Part shown: positions 6,831 through 15,157 of the stretch, piece by piece
How the letters are laid out: each line of letters starts with the position of its first letter
Numbering within the stretch: the first letter of the stretch is position 1
Origin: STC-113 sp964618565
GTDB lineage: Bacteria; Patescibacteriota; Gracilibacteria; BD1-5; UBA2023
Length of the DNA: 20,733 bases
Assembly (NCBI GenBank): GCA_964618565.1
Contig: CAZUBA010000031.1
Location: 1-20,733, forward strand
Direction of reading: 5' to 3'
Program-made: the position numbers and the translations under genes
The notes under the pieces: model-generated
What the model saw: the letters and a program-made list of their open reading frames with translations, nothing else
Database searches by the model: none
What the model was told of the DNA's origin: nothing

Positions 6831-8522
6831 TTAAGCGTTTAGAAATTGCTTTTTTGCTTCTATTTTCTCTGCTTCCGCCTTGCGAGAGACTTCTTCTCAC
6901 GCTGCTCAAACTCTAACATATTTTGAGAAAATCGGAGCCTTGTCTTTAATTAAGTCATATAATTTCAACTTAAGATTCCTGTAACTATGATGTGCATGGG
7001 GAGTAGTTCTGAGTTCAATGACATAGGCTAACTGACCTGGATCCATCTCATAGGTTGTCCTTACAAGATGGCCTAAGGCAGCCACATATTCAGCCAGATA
7101 TGCATTTTCTTGTATGACTTTCCTTCATAAAGTTGAAATCTCCGTCATGACCTCATCGTAGATTTCTTTGAAACTCTCCATTCAAGGAAGATCGATGTAT
7201 TCAGGATAACTATATCCATGAATAGAACCCGCTCATTGCCATAATTGTTTGGTTGCACGATGTCTCTGGATATCTCTATATGCTCAGAAATCAACCATGA
7301 ATTCCGCCAAAATAGATGTATGCTGCAAAGACCTTGGCATCCTATCGAATCTGCCTCTTTTTGATAATGCAGTGTCCATAAGAGCCTCTTTTGTTTCAAG
7401 ATCCATTTTTTCAACTATTTTTAAACATTCGCCGAAGCTTTTTCCGTACTTTCTCGACGATTCAAACAATATTCAGGCTAAAATGCTATTATCCACATCA
7501 TAAGCATAAATAAGCTTAACCCTTTCATCATCCTCTATTCATTTCCTGATAGGAGACAAATCTGCCTCACCGTAAAATAAATCAGTGAACTTTTCAAGAT
7601 CATTGGTTCTGTCTATTTCATATTTATTTTCATTTACATGACTAAGGAGTCCTGGAGATATCTTAAGAGCCTCTTCATGTATGGCTTTCGCTATGATTCT
7701 TGCTTCTTCAAGAGGATGCGAAAGCATCCATGACAGGTGAGACTCTAAGGTTCTTGTTTGGAAACTGCATCAGATCTTTGTTGCCGTTCAAGATGGCAAA
7801 AGGTATCTGCAAATATCGAAAACCTTAGTATTGAGCGTGGTATTGAACGCGCCATCAGATGAAAAATCATCTCGTACAAATATACGATTATCCAAAAGTG
7901 CTTTTTTCACCTTAATAAGCCCCTGTTCGTATGCATCAAAAAGCTTAAGTATTCAAGATTTGATTTCTTCCTTATACTGAGATTTTTCCATTTCAGGCGG
8001 AAACATTATGCTGTCTTTATTAAAGAGCATATATCTGGTTGAAGTCTCCTGAAACGCGCCGAGAGCAGGAAAAGGCGATTCTATGATTTTTGTGAATACT
8101 TCACTGACTCATTCGACTGCAAATCTTACATAATCGGAATCCTTAAGGGAATTATGTCAATAATCGACTCACCATTTTTTGAGGAAGGCAGCTGCCCTTT
8201 CATAAAAATACTGCAACTTGACATCATTCTTTTTGATTATGACGCTTGCTAATTCCTCAAGTCATATATATTCTTCTGTTGATATCTTATTGTTTTCAAA
8301 AGCCTTTTTCTGATCCTCAAAAATCTTAAGGAACCTGTCCCTCAAAGATAAATGGCTTCTGGAATATTGTCACATCAGAAAAGCCCAAACCTGACTAGGC
8401 AAAGTATCCCTTGCACAATAGACATTCTTGTCTGTGTTTGTAAAAAAATATTCCAGAACAATTTTTTCCGTAGGGGTATATTCTCTTTCATTCATCAATT
8501 TGGATAATGTTCCGGTTTGCAT
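6831..8522 (-). CDS. Duplicated ThyX-like (flavin-dependent thymidylate synthase family) protein
   Basis: 563 residues, about twice the usual ThyX length. Two halves each resemble the ThyX fold. The first (about 95-300) has HNSLKDSDYVRFAVEGVSEVF and then FQETSTRYMLF at 157-167, matching the QxSxRY end of the ThyX signature, but it lacks RHR. The second (about 350-520) has YRDIQRHRATKQLW with Arg420-His-Arg, the start of the signature, followed by GSIHGYSYPE instead of SxRY. ThyX makes dTMP from dUMP with FAD, NADPH and methylene-tetrahydrofolate. The two half-signatures could build one site, or the protein may have another task. It is transcribed alone, divergent from 8726, and ends 12 bases from the M16-like gene. 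Confidence 0.72.
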
Positions 8523-8550
8523 AAAAAATTCTTTATTGATTAACTAAAAC

Positions 8551-8578
8551 AGTATATGAAAAAGGGTGAATCAAGCAA
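8551..8578 (-). promoter_or_regulatory. Possible promoter of the ThyX-like gene
   Basis: On the minus strand TTGCTT (8578-8573) and TATACT (8556-8551) are 16 bases apart, about 30 bases before the ATG at 8522. Confidence 0.4.
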
Positions 8579-8628
8579 AAGAATTTATAAAGAAAATATA
8601 ATGAATATTGGCTTATCTATGGGATTTT

Positions 8629-8648
8629 CATATATTGTACAATATATG
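8629..8648. repeat. Perfect 20-bp palindrome, candidate operator
   Basis: CATATATTGTACAATATATG reads the same on both strands. It lies between the divergent promoters of the ThyX-like gene and the 8726 gene, 23 bases before the latter's -35 box, as an operator for a dimeric regulator would. Confidence 0.5.
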
Positions 8649-8670
8649 ATTTTATCTTTAATCCCCATTT

Positions 8671-8699
8671 TTGACATAAATAAAAATATAGGTTATAAT
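8671..8699 (+). promoter_or_regulatory. Consensus sigma70 promoter of the 8726 gene
   Basis: TTGACA (8671-8676) and TATAAT (8694-8699) are both perfect, with an ideal 17-base spacer. The start near 8706 leaves a leader of about 20 bases. Confidence 0.8.
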
Positions 8700-8725
8700 T
8701 AAGGCAATATTACTTATAAAACAAG

Positions 8726-9352
8726 ATGACTCCACCAATTCCTTCAAAGTGAGAACTTGTAACAATCATAGAGGAGAAATACCCTCAGACCAAAAGGCGC
8801 GATAAGCAGAGATGAACGAATTGTGAATGATTTTATCTTAATTATCTTAAGGCTGGAAAAAATTGAGAGCAAGAGAATATTAAATTCTTCCTTAAAAAAT
8901 GATTCATAAGATGTTTTCCTGTGGATAAATTTGAAGCGGAATTCAAGATATTGAAATGAGTATTGAAAAACGTAATCCCTAATCAGGCTTTCGTACAGCA
9001 TAATGAAGATATATATGTTTTTTGCTCGCCAATACATGTAAAATGTGACATATTTGCCAAAGATAATAGGAAATATATCGTAGAATTGACTAAGAACAAT
9101 ATAAACCTTTTGAGGCAACTGAAATTCTTTGTACAAAAGTTTTTTGTTTTGGAAAGCATGGGATACATCCTTGACTTGCATGGAGCTGAGAATCTTGTTA
9201 TTTCAGACAGCAACAATCTGTATTATTTAGATAGCTTTCTGGTATTCCACGATAATGAAACAATCAGGACAGAATCAATGAAAAATATAGAATTTTTAAA
9301 AGGGGTAATAAAAGAGGTTGAACTATATTTCGCAGAATCAAACATAAAATAA
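8726..9352 (+). CDS. Protein with a degenerate kinase-like catalytic loop
   Basis: 208 residues, soluble, with seven in-frame TGA glycines, most of them in the first third. Residues 147-168 read like the catalytic core of kinase-fold proteins: LDLHGAENLVIS (Asp150, His152, Asn156), then NNLYYLDSFLV, where Asp stands near the place of DFG. Aminoglycoside-phosphotransferase-like kinases have LHxxNLLxD...YxIDF here. A glycine-rich loop and a clear lysine pair are not visible in the N-terminal part, which has an unusual KRRDKQRGTNCEGFYLNYL stretch. It may be a pseudokinase or an unrelated fold. It is driven by the strongest promoter in the window and followed by an untranslated gap with the promoter at 9416. 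Confidence 0.75.
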
Positions 9353-9415
9353 TGTCGTTTTACTAAGCAACTTATCTAAAAAATATAGTTAAATTCAAAT
9401 TTACTTTAAAGTTAT

Positions 9416-9443
9416 TTGACATTATCATATCATTGCATAAAAT
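9416..9443 (+). promoter_or_regulatory. Promoter of the receiver-thrS unit
   Basis: TTGACA (9416-9421) and TAAAAT (9438-9443) have a 16-base spacer. The leader of about 84 bases contains TATTTGT/ACAAATA and other AT-only pairings, with no clear riboswitch or T-box. Confidence 0.6.
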
Positions 9444-9533
9444 TTTAAGATAATCTGATTACAGTGGTATTATTTGTAACAAATACAAAAAATAAAATTT
9501 TTGTTTCGTAGGAATTTCTTTTAATTTAGAAAT

Positions 9534-9902
9534 ATGAAAAAAATTTTAATTTTGGAGGACAATATAGATGTACAGGAAAGCTTCTCTAATATGTTTAAGT
9601 GAAAAGTTGTACTATTACAGGCCCATAATCTCAAAGAGGCAGAAGAATTATATGAAAAAAATAAAGATGACCTTAATCTGATAGCCCTAGACGGCAATGT
9701 CCCAAAAAATTGAAGCAGATTCAAGGATACAGTAGAATTAGCAAGACATATAAGGGTGGACTACAAAAATGCTTTGTATTCGATATCTCAAGATGATGAA
9801 ATAAAAGATGAATTCAAAAAAATCTGATTTGATTGAATATTGGGCATGAAGTATGAGCTTATAAAGAAAGTTATGGATATCATCGAATGAAGCAAAGCTT
9901 AA
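9534..9902 (+). CDS. Stand-alone response regulator receiver domain
   Basis: 122 residues, a single receiver domain with no output domain. The acidic pocket is Glu8-Asp9 (LILEDNID) and the phospho-acceptor is Asp53 in LIALDGNVPKNG. A serine in LYSIS stands at the usual Ser/Thr position, and a lysine follows in LGMKYELIKK. Such single-domain regulators act by protein contact. The gene starts after the promoter at 9416, and thrS begins six bases after its TAA, so the two are surely co-transcribed. The link between a receiver and threonyl-tRNA synthetase is not an established one. Its kinase could be that at 12730, or another elsewhere. Confidence 0.88.
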
Positions 9903-9908
9903 TATAAT

Positions 9909-11702
9909 ATGGGAATATTTTTACCAAGTAAATTATCAGTTATGCATCAAATATCCACTATCCGGCATAGCCTTTCTCATATACTGGCACAATCAGTAAA
10001 ATCCATATACCCTGAAGCAAGACTCGCTATCGGTCCTGATATCGAGAACTGATTCTATTATGATTTTGATTTCGGTGAGGTCGAATTAAAGGAAGGCGAT
10101 CTGAAAGAAGTGGAAAAGAAAATGAAGAATATAATCAAACAGAATCAAAAATTTGAAGGCTATAAATTAGGGGTGGATGAAGCCATTGCCAAACTTGTTG
10201 CAAAATGAGAGATATATAAAATTGAAATGGCAGAGGATCTAAAGAAGGCCTGAGAAACTGAAATAGGATTCTACAAAAACATAACTCAACAATGACAAGA
10301 AACATTTGAAGACATGTGCCGTGGGCCTCATGTGGATAAAACGCTAGATATAGATGAAAATGCATTCAAGCTGGATAAGATAGCTTGAGCATACTGGAAA
10401 TGAGATTCTGATAAAAAGATGCTGACCAGGATATATTGATTTGCGTTTGAGACCAGAGGGAAGCTAGACGAATATCTTAAGCAGCTTGAGGAGGCAAAAA
10501 AAAGAGATCATAGGGTATTAGGAGAGAAACTTAAGATATTTACAATTTCAAAGCTTGTATGAGCCTGATTGCCATTGCTTCAACCAAACTGAATGATAAT
10601 AAGGAGAGAGATTGAGGAATATCTGTGGGAACTCCATAAGAACAAATGATATGACAGGGTATGGACTCCTCATCTGGCAAAGGAAGATCTTTATATTTGT
10701 TCTGGCCATGCAGAGAAATTCTGAGATGAGCTTTTTAAGGTTAAGGGTTGAGATGAGAATTTTATCCTGAAGCCGATGAATTGCCCTCATCATATGCAGA
10801 TATTTGCTGATAATCAATTCAGCTATCGTGATATGCCAATAAGATATTTTGAACCCGCCACAGTGTATCGTGATGAAAAAAGCTGACAATTAAGCTGATT
10901 GACTAGAGTAAGATCAATTACACAAGATGATTGACATCTGTTTTGCAGAGTCGGTCAGATTTCCGAAGAGGTTTGAGTGATTGTAAGCATAATAAAAGAA
11001 TTCTATACAACAATGTGAATGATAGAGGGTTATTGGGTCAGGCTTTCAATAAGATGACCCGAATGAAAATATCTCTGAAGCGATGAAGTCTGGGAAAATG
11101 CAGAATCAGCGCTCAGGATTGCTGCCCTGGAATATGATCTTCCATTTAAGGTCTGAATCTGAGAAGCTGCATTTTATGGCCCGAAACTTGACTTTATGTT
11201 TAAGGACGCAATCTGAAGAGAATGGCAATTGGCCACTATACAATGTGATTTCAACCTACCTGAAAGATTCAATCTATATTACACAAATGAAGCCTGAGAG
11301 AAAGAAAGGCCTGTTGTAATTCATAGGGCAATATCTTGATCTTTAGAACGGTTCATGTGAGTTATGATTGAACATTATGCTGGAATCTTTCCTGTTTGGC
11401 TGGCTCCTGCTCAAGTTAAGATAATTCCTGTGTCAGATATATTCAATCCGTACGGCAATGAGGTATGTGCAAAACTGAAAGAATCATGAATAAGGGCTAA
11501 AATAGATAATTCATCTGACAGCCTGAATAAGAAGGTCAGAAATGCTGAAATGGAAAAAATCCCATATATCCTGATTGTCTGAGAGAAAGAGCAGAGTGAA
11601 AAATCTGTTTCGATAAGGAATTACAAGACAAAAGTGCAAAGTGAATCAGAGATCAATGCTTTTGTTGAAGCAATTAAACTAGAAATCAAAGAAAAAAGAT
11701 AA
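9909..11702 (+). CDS. thrS: Threonyl-tRNA synthetase without TGS domain
   Basis: 597 residues. It charges tRNA-Thr with threonine in the cytoplasm. The protein begins almost at the editing domain: RHSLSH gives His20 and His24, and MCRGPHV gives Cys137 and His141, the four editing residues. The class II core has MNCPHH (zinc Cys292), the motif 2 region YFEPATVYRDEKSGQLSGLTRVR, and His472 in VVIHRAISGSLERF. The anticodon-binding domain follows (FPVWLAPAQVKIIPVS). The usual N-terminal TGS/N1 domain of about 60 residues is missing. Many glycines are TGA. Arg19 of the editing motif is encoded by CGG. It lies downstream of the receiver gene, and the hairpin of small RNA copy 2 lies 65 bases after its stop. 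Confidence 0.97.
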
Positions 11703-11715
11703 TTTGTCAAATATT

Positions 11716-11746
11716 TTAAGTTCAATTAAAGATAGAGATGTATAAT
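11716..11746 (+). promoter_or_regulatory. Promoter of small RNA module copy 2
   Basis: TATAAT lies at 11741-11746, with TTAAAG at 11726-11731 and a TTAAG-like box about 19 bases upstream. The layout matches copies 1 and 3. Confidence 0.55.
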
Positions 11747-11752
11747 ACTCGT

Positions 11753-11803
11753 GCGTTGAACATAGAGTATAAACCCGAGGGAATCCTTGGGTTTATATTT
11801 TTG
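11753..11803 (+). ncRNA. Candidate small RNA, copy 2 of 3
   Basis: The hairpin at 11768-11797 and T-run 11798-11802 are identical to copies 1 and 3. The identity with copy 3 runs from TATAAT through the T-run and nine bases beyond (AGAAATCCC), about 74 bases in all. Because it is 65 bases after thrS it may also end the thrS message, but the promoter boxes are kept as well. Ends are predictions. Confidence 0.6.
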
Positions 11804-11847
11804 TCAGAAATCCCATTATTTTACATTTTCAATTTTTGAAGTATAAA

Positions 11848-11878
11848 TTAAAGATGAATTAAAGATATCAAGTATAAT
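11848..11878 (+). promoter_or_regulatory. Promoter of small RNA module copy 3
   Basis: TTAAAG boxes at 11848-11853 and 11859-11864 precede TATAAT at 11873-11878. The first box is 19 bases upstream of TATAAT, as in copy 1. Confidence 0.55.
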
Positions 11879-11884
11879 ACTCGT

Positions 11885-11935
11885 GCGTTGAACATAGAGT
11901 ATAAACCCGAGGGAATCCTTGGGTTTATATTTTTG
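11885..11935 (+). ncRNA. Candidate small RNA, copy 3 of 3
   Basis: The hairpin is at 11900-11929 with T-run 11930-11934. It stands 132 bases after copy 2 in the same direction, so the pair looks like a tandem duplication. Unlike copies 1 and 2 it is followed directly by a second, larger inverted repeat (11940-12016). Confidence 0.6.
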
Positions 11936-11939
11936 TCAG

Positions 11940-12016
11940 AAATCCCCGTAAATCCCTTCAGCATTTATATGCCATTCCTTTTTATTAAGAGGAATCCAGG
12001 GGAAATACGGGGATTT
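11940..12016. repeat. Structured inverted repeat upstream of the two-component genes
   Basis: AAATCCCCGTA (11940-11950) and TACGGGGATTT (12006-12016) are perfect 11-base arms 55 bases apart. Inside, TCCC/GGGA, ATTCCT/AGGAAT and a small GCA...TGC hairpin can also pair. There is no T-run on the plus side. It may be a leader structure for read-through transcripts or a DNA site. Confidence 0.5.
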
Positions 12017-12028
12017 AAAAATAAAAAC

Positions 12029-12055
12029 TTGAAAAGTTAGATATAAAGGTAAAAT
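12029..12055 (+). promoter_or_regulatory. Possible promoter of the two-component operon
   Basis: TTGAAA (12029-12034) and TAAAAT (12050-12055) are 15 bases apart, with a leader of about 20 bases. A weak match in AT-rich sequence. Confidence 0.35.
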
Positions 12056-12080
12056 ATATAGTATATAAATAATATAGATT

Positions 12081-12743
12081 ATGAAGATATTAATAGTAGA
12101 GGACAATTTCAGACTTAGGGAAAATCTTGTGAAATTTTTTAAAATGTCGAACATAGTTGCTGAAGAAGCGACAAATTGACAAGAGGCACTGCAAAAAACA
12201 ACTCAAACAGAGTATGATTGCATAATATTAGATATCAATATGCCCCTGATGAATTGAAAGGTGTTCCTACAGAATTTGAGATCTCAGAAAAGCGATACGC
12301 CTGTACTGGCTCTGACATCAAATTCGATGTTGGATGATAAAGTTGAGCTTTTTAATATCTGAGCTGATGATTATGTAACAAAGCCTTTTGAATTGGAAGA
12401 ATTGCTGGTCAGGGTTAAGGCGCTTCTCAGGAGAAGGCCAGAAATAATTGAAGATAAGATAAATGTCAAAGATATCGAAATAGATATCCTGCATCATAAG
12501 GTATTAAAAGATTGAAAAAGCATCACGCTGACAAATAAGGAATACCTCATAATAGAATTTCTTTCTATCAACAGATGAATCCCGAAAAATAAGACCGAAC
12601 TGCTGGAAAAGGTATGGTGAGAGCTTGAGGAAACGCTTAATCTAAGCTCCATTACGCTAGAAGCGCATATATCGGTTATCAGGAAAAAGTTATGAAAAGA
12701 TCTTATTAAGACCATTAAATGAGTAGGATATGTCATTGAATAA
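12081..12743 (+). CDS. OmpR/PhoB-family response regulator
   Basis: 220 residues. The receiver domain (1-118) has VEDN with Asp9, phospho-acceptor Asp51 in IILDINMPLMNG, the ALTSN strand and Lys101 in VTKPFELEELLVRV. The winged-helix DNA-binding domain (about 125-220) shows the family pattern: LTNKEYLIIEFL, then LLEKVWGE, the recognition helix SSITLEAHISVIRKKLG, and the wing IKTIKGVGYVIE. Phosphorylation by the kinase encoded next should let it bind promoter DNA as a dimer. Its end overlaps the kinase start by 14 bases, so translation is coupled. Its targets are unknown. Confidence 0.95.
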
Positions 12744-13935
12744 AATCTTAAAGCTTTCCGTAAACTCCAGGCAAGACAATTTAGCGCTAAAGATAAGCGC
12801 TTACGTCTTCTACCTGCTTACTTTGTCTTTTGCCCTTCTTATTACAATATATCATTTCCAGACAATAATGGAGGAGGAGAACAATTTTGTGACTGAGGTA
12901 GTATTGTTAAGACAGTCAGCAGACTTCCCTAACAACATAATAAAAAGAAGCTTTGATTCTTTATGAAAACAAGCCGATAAGATAAACGTAAACGAACTTC
13001 ATGATTTCTTGATCATCCCGGACTCTTGAGAAACCTACTATAATTGAGTATTTGAAGTCATAGAACGAAATGAGGTAATCAAGAAGGTTTGAAACAAAAT
13101 CGTATACATGAGGTTTGGGGCTAATACATATATGATGATACACTTAAGGGTGGCTGATAAGAATATCTATATTGCTAAAGACACAACTCATAGGGTCGAA
13201 TGAGAAAAAAAGATAATATATACCTCCTTGGTACTAGATGTAGTTCTCATGATTCTCATTTACCTGCTTTCAAAAAGATTGTCGCTTCTCGCTATAGAAC
13301 CCATTCAGAAAGCAAATAAAAAACTTAAAGATTATAATCATAATCTGGCACACGAATTAAAAACTCCGATATCCATTATAAGATCAGATCTTGAGCTGTC
13401 CAAGCTAAGTTGAGAAATGCTTGATTACAACCGAACTATAGAAGAATTGAAACATATTGAAGATATAGTGAACTCATTGCTTACTTTAAGTGAGATATGA
13501 TGAAAAGCGGAGGAAAAGCAAGATCTCAGTGTTTGAGATATAGTTAAAAGAAATGTTGCAAAACTCAAGAAAGCCTACAAAATCAGCAATGAAAAAATAG
13601 AAATAAATATCCAGAAGGATTTTATGGTAAATGCAAATGAGAAGCTGCTTGATATATTGATCAAGAATATAATAGAGAATTCAATCAAATATTCATTAGA
13701 CAATACTGCAATAACCATAAATATAAGCCTTAGAAGCTTAATTGTATCAAATATATGAAAGCTTATAAGCCAAGATGAAATTGATAACCTCTTTCAGCCA
13801 TTTTATAAGGGTTCTAATTCAGTCAACTGATATTGACTATGACTGAATATCGTTAAGACAATAGCGGACCGTAATTCTTGGAAAATAACTTTTGGGGCAA
13901 AGAAAAATATATATACGCTGGAAGTGAAATTCTAA
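12730..13935 (+). CDS. Membrane sensor histidine kinase
   Basis: 401 residues. One membrane span lies near residues 18-42 and a second near 160-182. Between them is an outer domain of about 115 residues with no recognised sensor family. A short linker leads to the dimerisation helix with LAHELKTPISIIRSD, where His208 takes the phosphate. The ATPase domain has the N box IIENSIKYS (Asn317), a modified G1 box (VSNIGKLIS in place of DxGxG) and PFYKGSN...GYGLGLNIVKTIA. The gene overlaps the response regulator, its evident partner. It ends at the bidirectional terminator that also closes the ribosomal operon. The stimulus cannot be told from the sequence. Confidence 0.94.
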
Positions 13936-13944
13936 AATGATAAT

Positions 13945-13981
13945 AAAAAAATCTCAAGCAGTATACTGCTTGAGATTTTTT
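13945..13981. terminator. Bidirectional terminator between kinase gene and ribosomal operon
   Basis: AATCTCAAGCAG and CTGCTTGAGATT are perfect arms around TATA, flanked by A6 on the left and T6 on the right. It works for the kinase gene (+) and for uL15 (-). Confidence 0.9.
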
Positions 13982-13994
13982 GATGTTTGATAAA

Positions 13995-14444
13995 TTATTT
14001 CATTTCGATCTTACCTCCTGCTTTTGAGATTTTCTCCATAGCTTCTGCTGAAGCCTTATCAGCCTCGACAGTTACGGCTACTGAAATTTCTCATTTAGCT
14101 AGGATCTTGATTACATCTGACTCTTTTTTGATTATACCTTTAGCGATAAGAACCAATTTAGTGATATCAGTTGTTTCTAGAGCGATTTTTGCTAGAGTTG
14201 AAACATTTACTGCAGTGTATTTAACTTGATTCAATGCAGTGAAACCTCTCATCTTAGGCATTCTGATGAATAAAGGAGATTGTCCTCATTCGAAAGATGG
14301 GCTATATTTTGAACCTTTTCTTGCATTTTGACCTTTACATCCTTTCCCACAAAAAGTACCTTTACCTGAAGAGTTTCCACGGCCAAGCCTTTTTGAAGTT
14401 TTTCTAGATCATTCGTCTGCTTTTATGCTAGTTAGAGTTACCAT
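13995..14444 (-). CDS. rplO: 50S ribosomal protein uL15
   Basis: 149 residues. The N-terminal signature is complete: SRKTSKRLGRGNSSGKGTFCGKGCKGQNARKG, then FEGGQSPLFIRMPKMRGF. The C-terminal Ala/Ile/Lys domain ends KAGGKIEMK. It stabilises the late-assembling parts of the large subunit. In most bacteria rpmD (uL30) lies before it and secY after it. Here uS5 comes directly before and the operon ends after it. The leader is AT-rich with only AAAGAT as a possible ribosome site. Confidence 0.97.
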
Positions 14445-14474
14445 AATCTTTTTAAATTATTAACTTGAATTAAA

Positions 14475-15134
14475 TTATTTAGCTTTCTTTGGTTTTGCGG
14501 CAGTTGCTCTTTTTGCAGGAGCTTTTTCCGCTATTTGAGTCACCTCTTCTTTTGGAGCCTCGACTGAAACTTCTTCTTGAACAGGAGCTGCTGGAGTTGG
14601 AGCTATAACCTCTTCAACTGCGCTTTCTGCTGCTACTGTTGTGGCTTTAATGAATTTTGGCTCAACCGCTTTTAGCATTTGCAGCGCTTTAAGTGTCGCT
14701 CTTGCATTAGTGATTGGATTTGTACAACCGTATCTTTTTGCTAGGATATCTTTGATTCAAGAAACTGAAATTATCTTACGAACCGCACCTCATGCGATGA
14801 TACCAGTACCGGCAGAAGCTGGGTGGATCATAACTGATGCAGATTTGAAATCTCCAGTTACATTGTGAGCTATAGTACCTTCGACAATTTTGAATTTAAC
14901 TAGGTTCTTCTTGGCGTCTCTAACAGCTTTTTCGATAGCAACTACTACCTCTCAAGCTTTACCGATACCAAGACCTACAGTTCAGTTATTATCTCAGATA
15001 ATTACAGATGCTCTGAATCTAAGTTGGCGTCCTCATGCAGTTACACGAGTTACACGGTCGATTCTTAAAAGCTCTTCTTTGAATTCTTTGTTCGCTTCTT
15101 TGAATCCTCATTTTTTTGAATCATCTCTTTTCAT
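14475..15134 (-). CDS. rpsE: 30S ribosomal protein uS5 with a C-terminal extension
   Basis: 219 residues against about 165 in typical bacteria. The double-stranded-RNA-binding domain is clear (EELLRIDRVTRVTAGGRQLRFRA, then GDNNGTVGLGIGKAGEV), followed by the ribosomal fold (HPASAGTGIIAGGAVRKIISVSGIKDILAK and TNPITNARATLKAL). From about residue 165 a tail rich in Ala, Glu, Pro and Lys follows, ending AAKPKKAK. It helps control decoding accuracy. The tail has low complexity and is likely disordered and exposed on the ribosome surface. Confidence 0.97.
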
Positions 15135-15157
15135 AAAATTTAGAAAGATGTAAAATA

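Noticed and set aside
8744..9181. 145-residue open frame on the minus strand
   Set aside because: It is antisense to the plus-strand gene at 8726, which has a consensus promoter and a longer frame with glycine-coded TGA.
9444..9533. Leader of the receiver-thrS unit considered as a T-box or riboswitch
   Set aside because: It is only about 84 bases and almost pure A/T, with no T-box consensus, specifier loop or terminator pair.
87..13935. Apparent widespread frameshifts and nonsense mutations
   Set aside because: They vanish once TGA is read as glycine; the interrupted positions coincide with conserved glycines in yebC, sodB, thrS and the ribosomal proteins.
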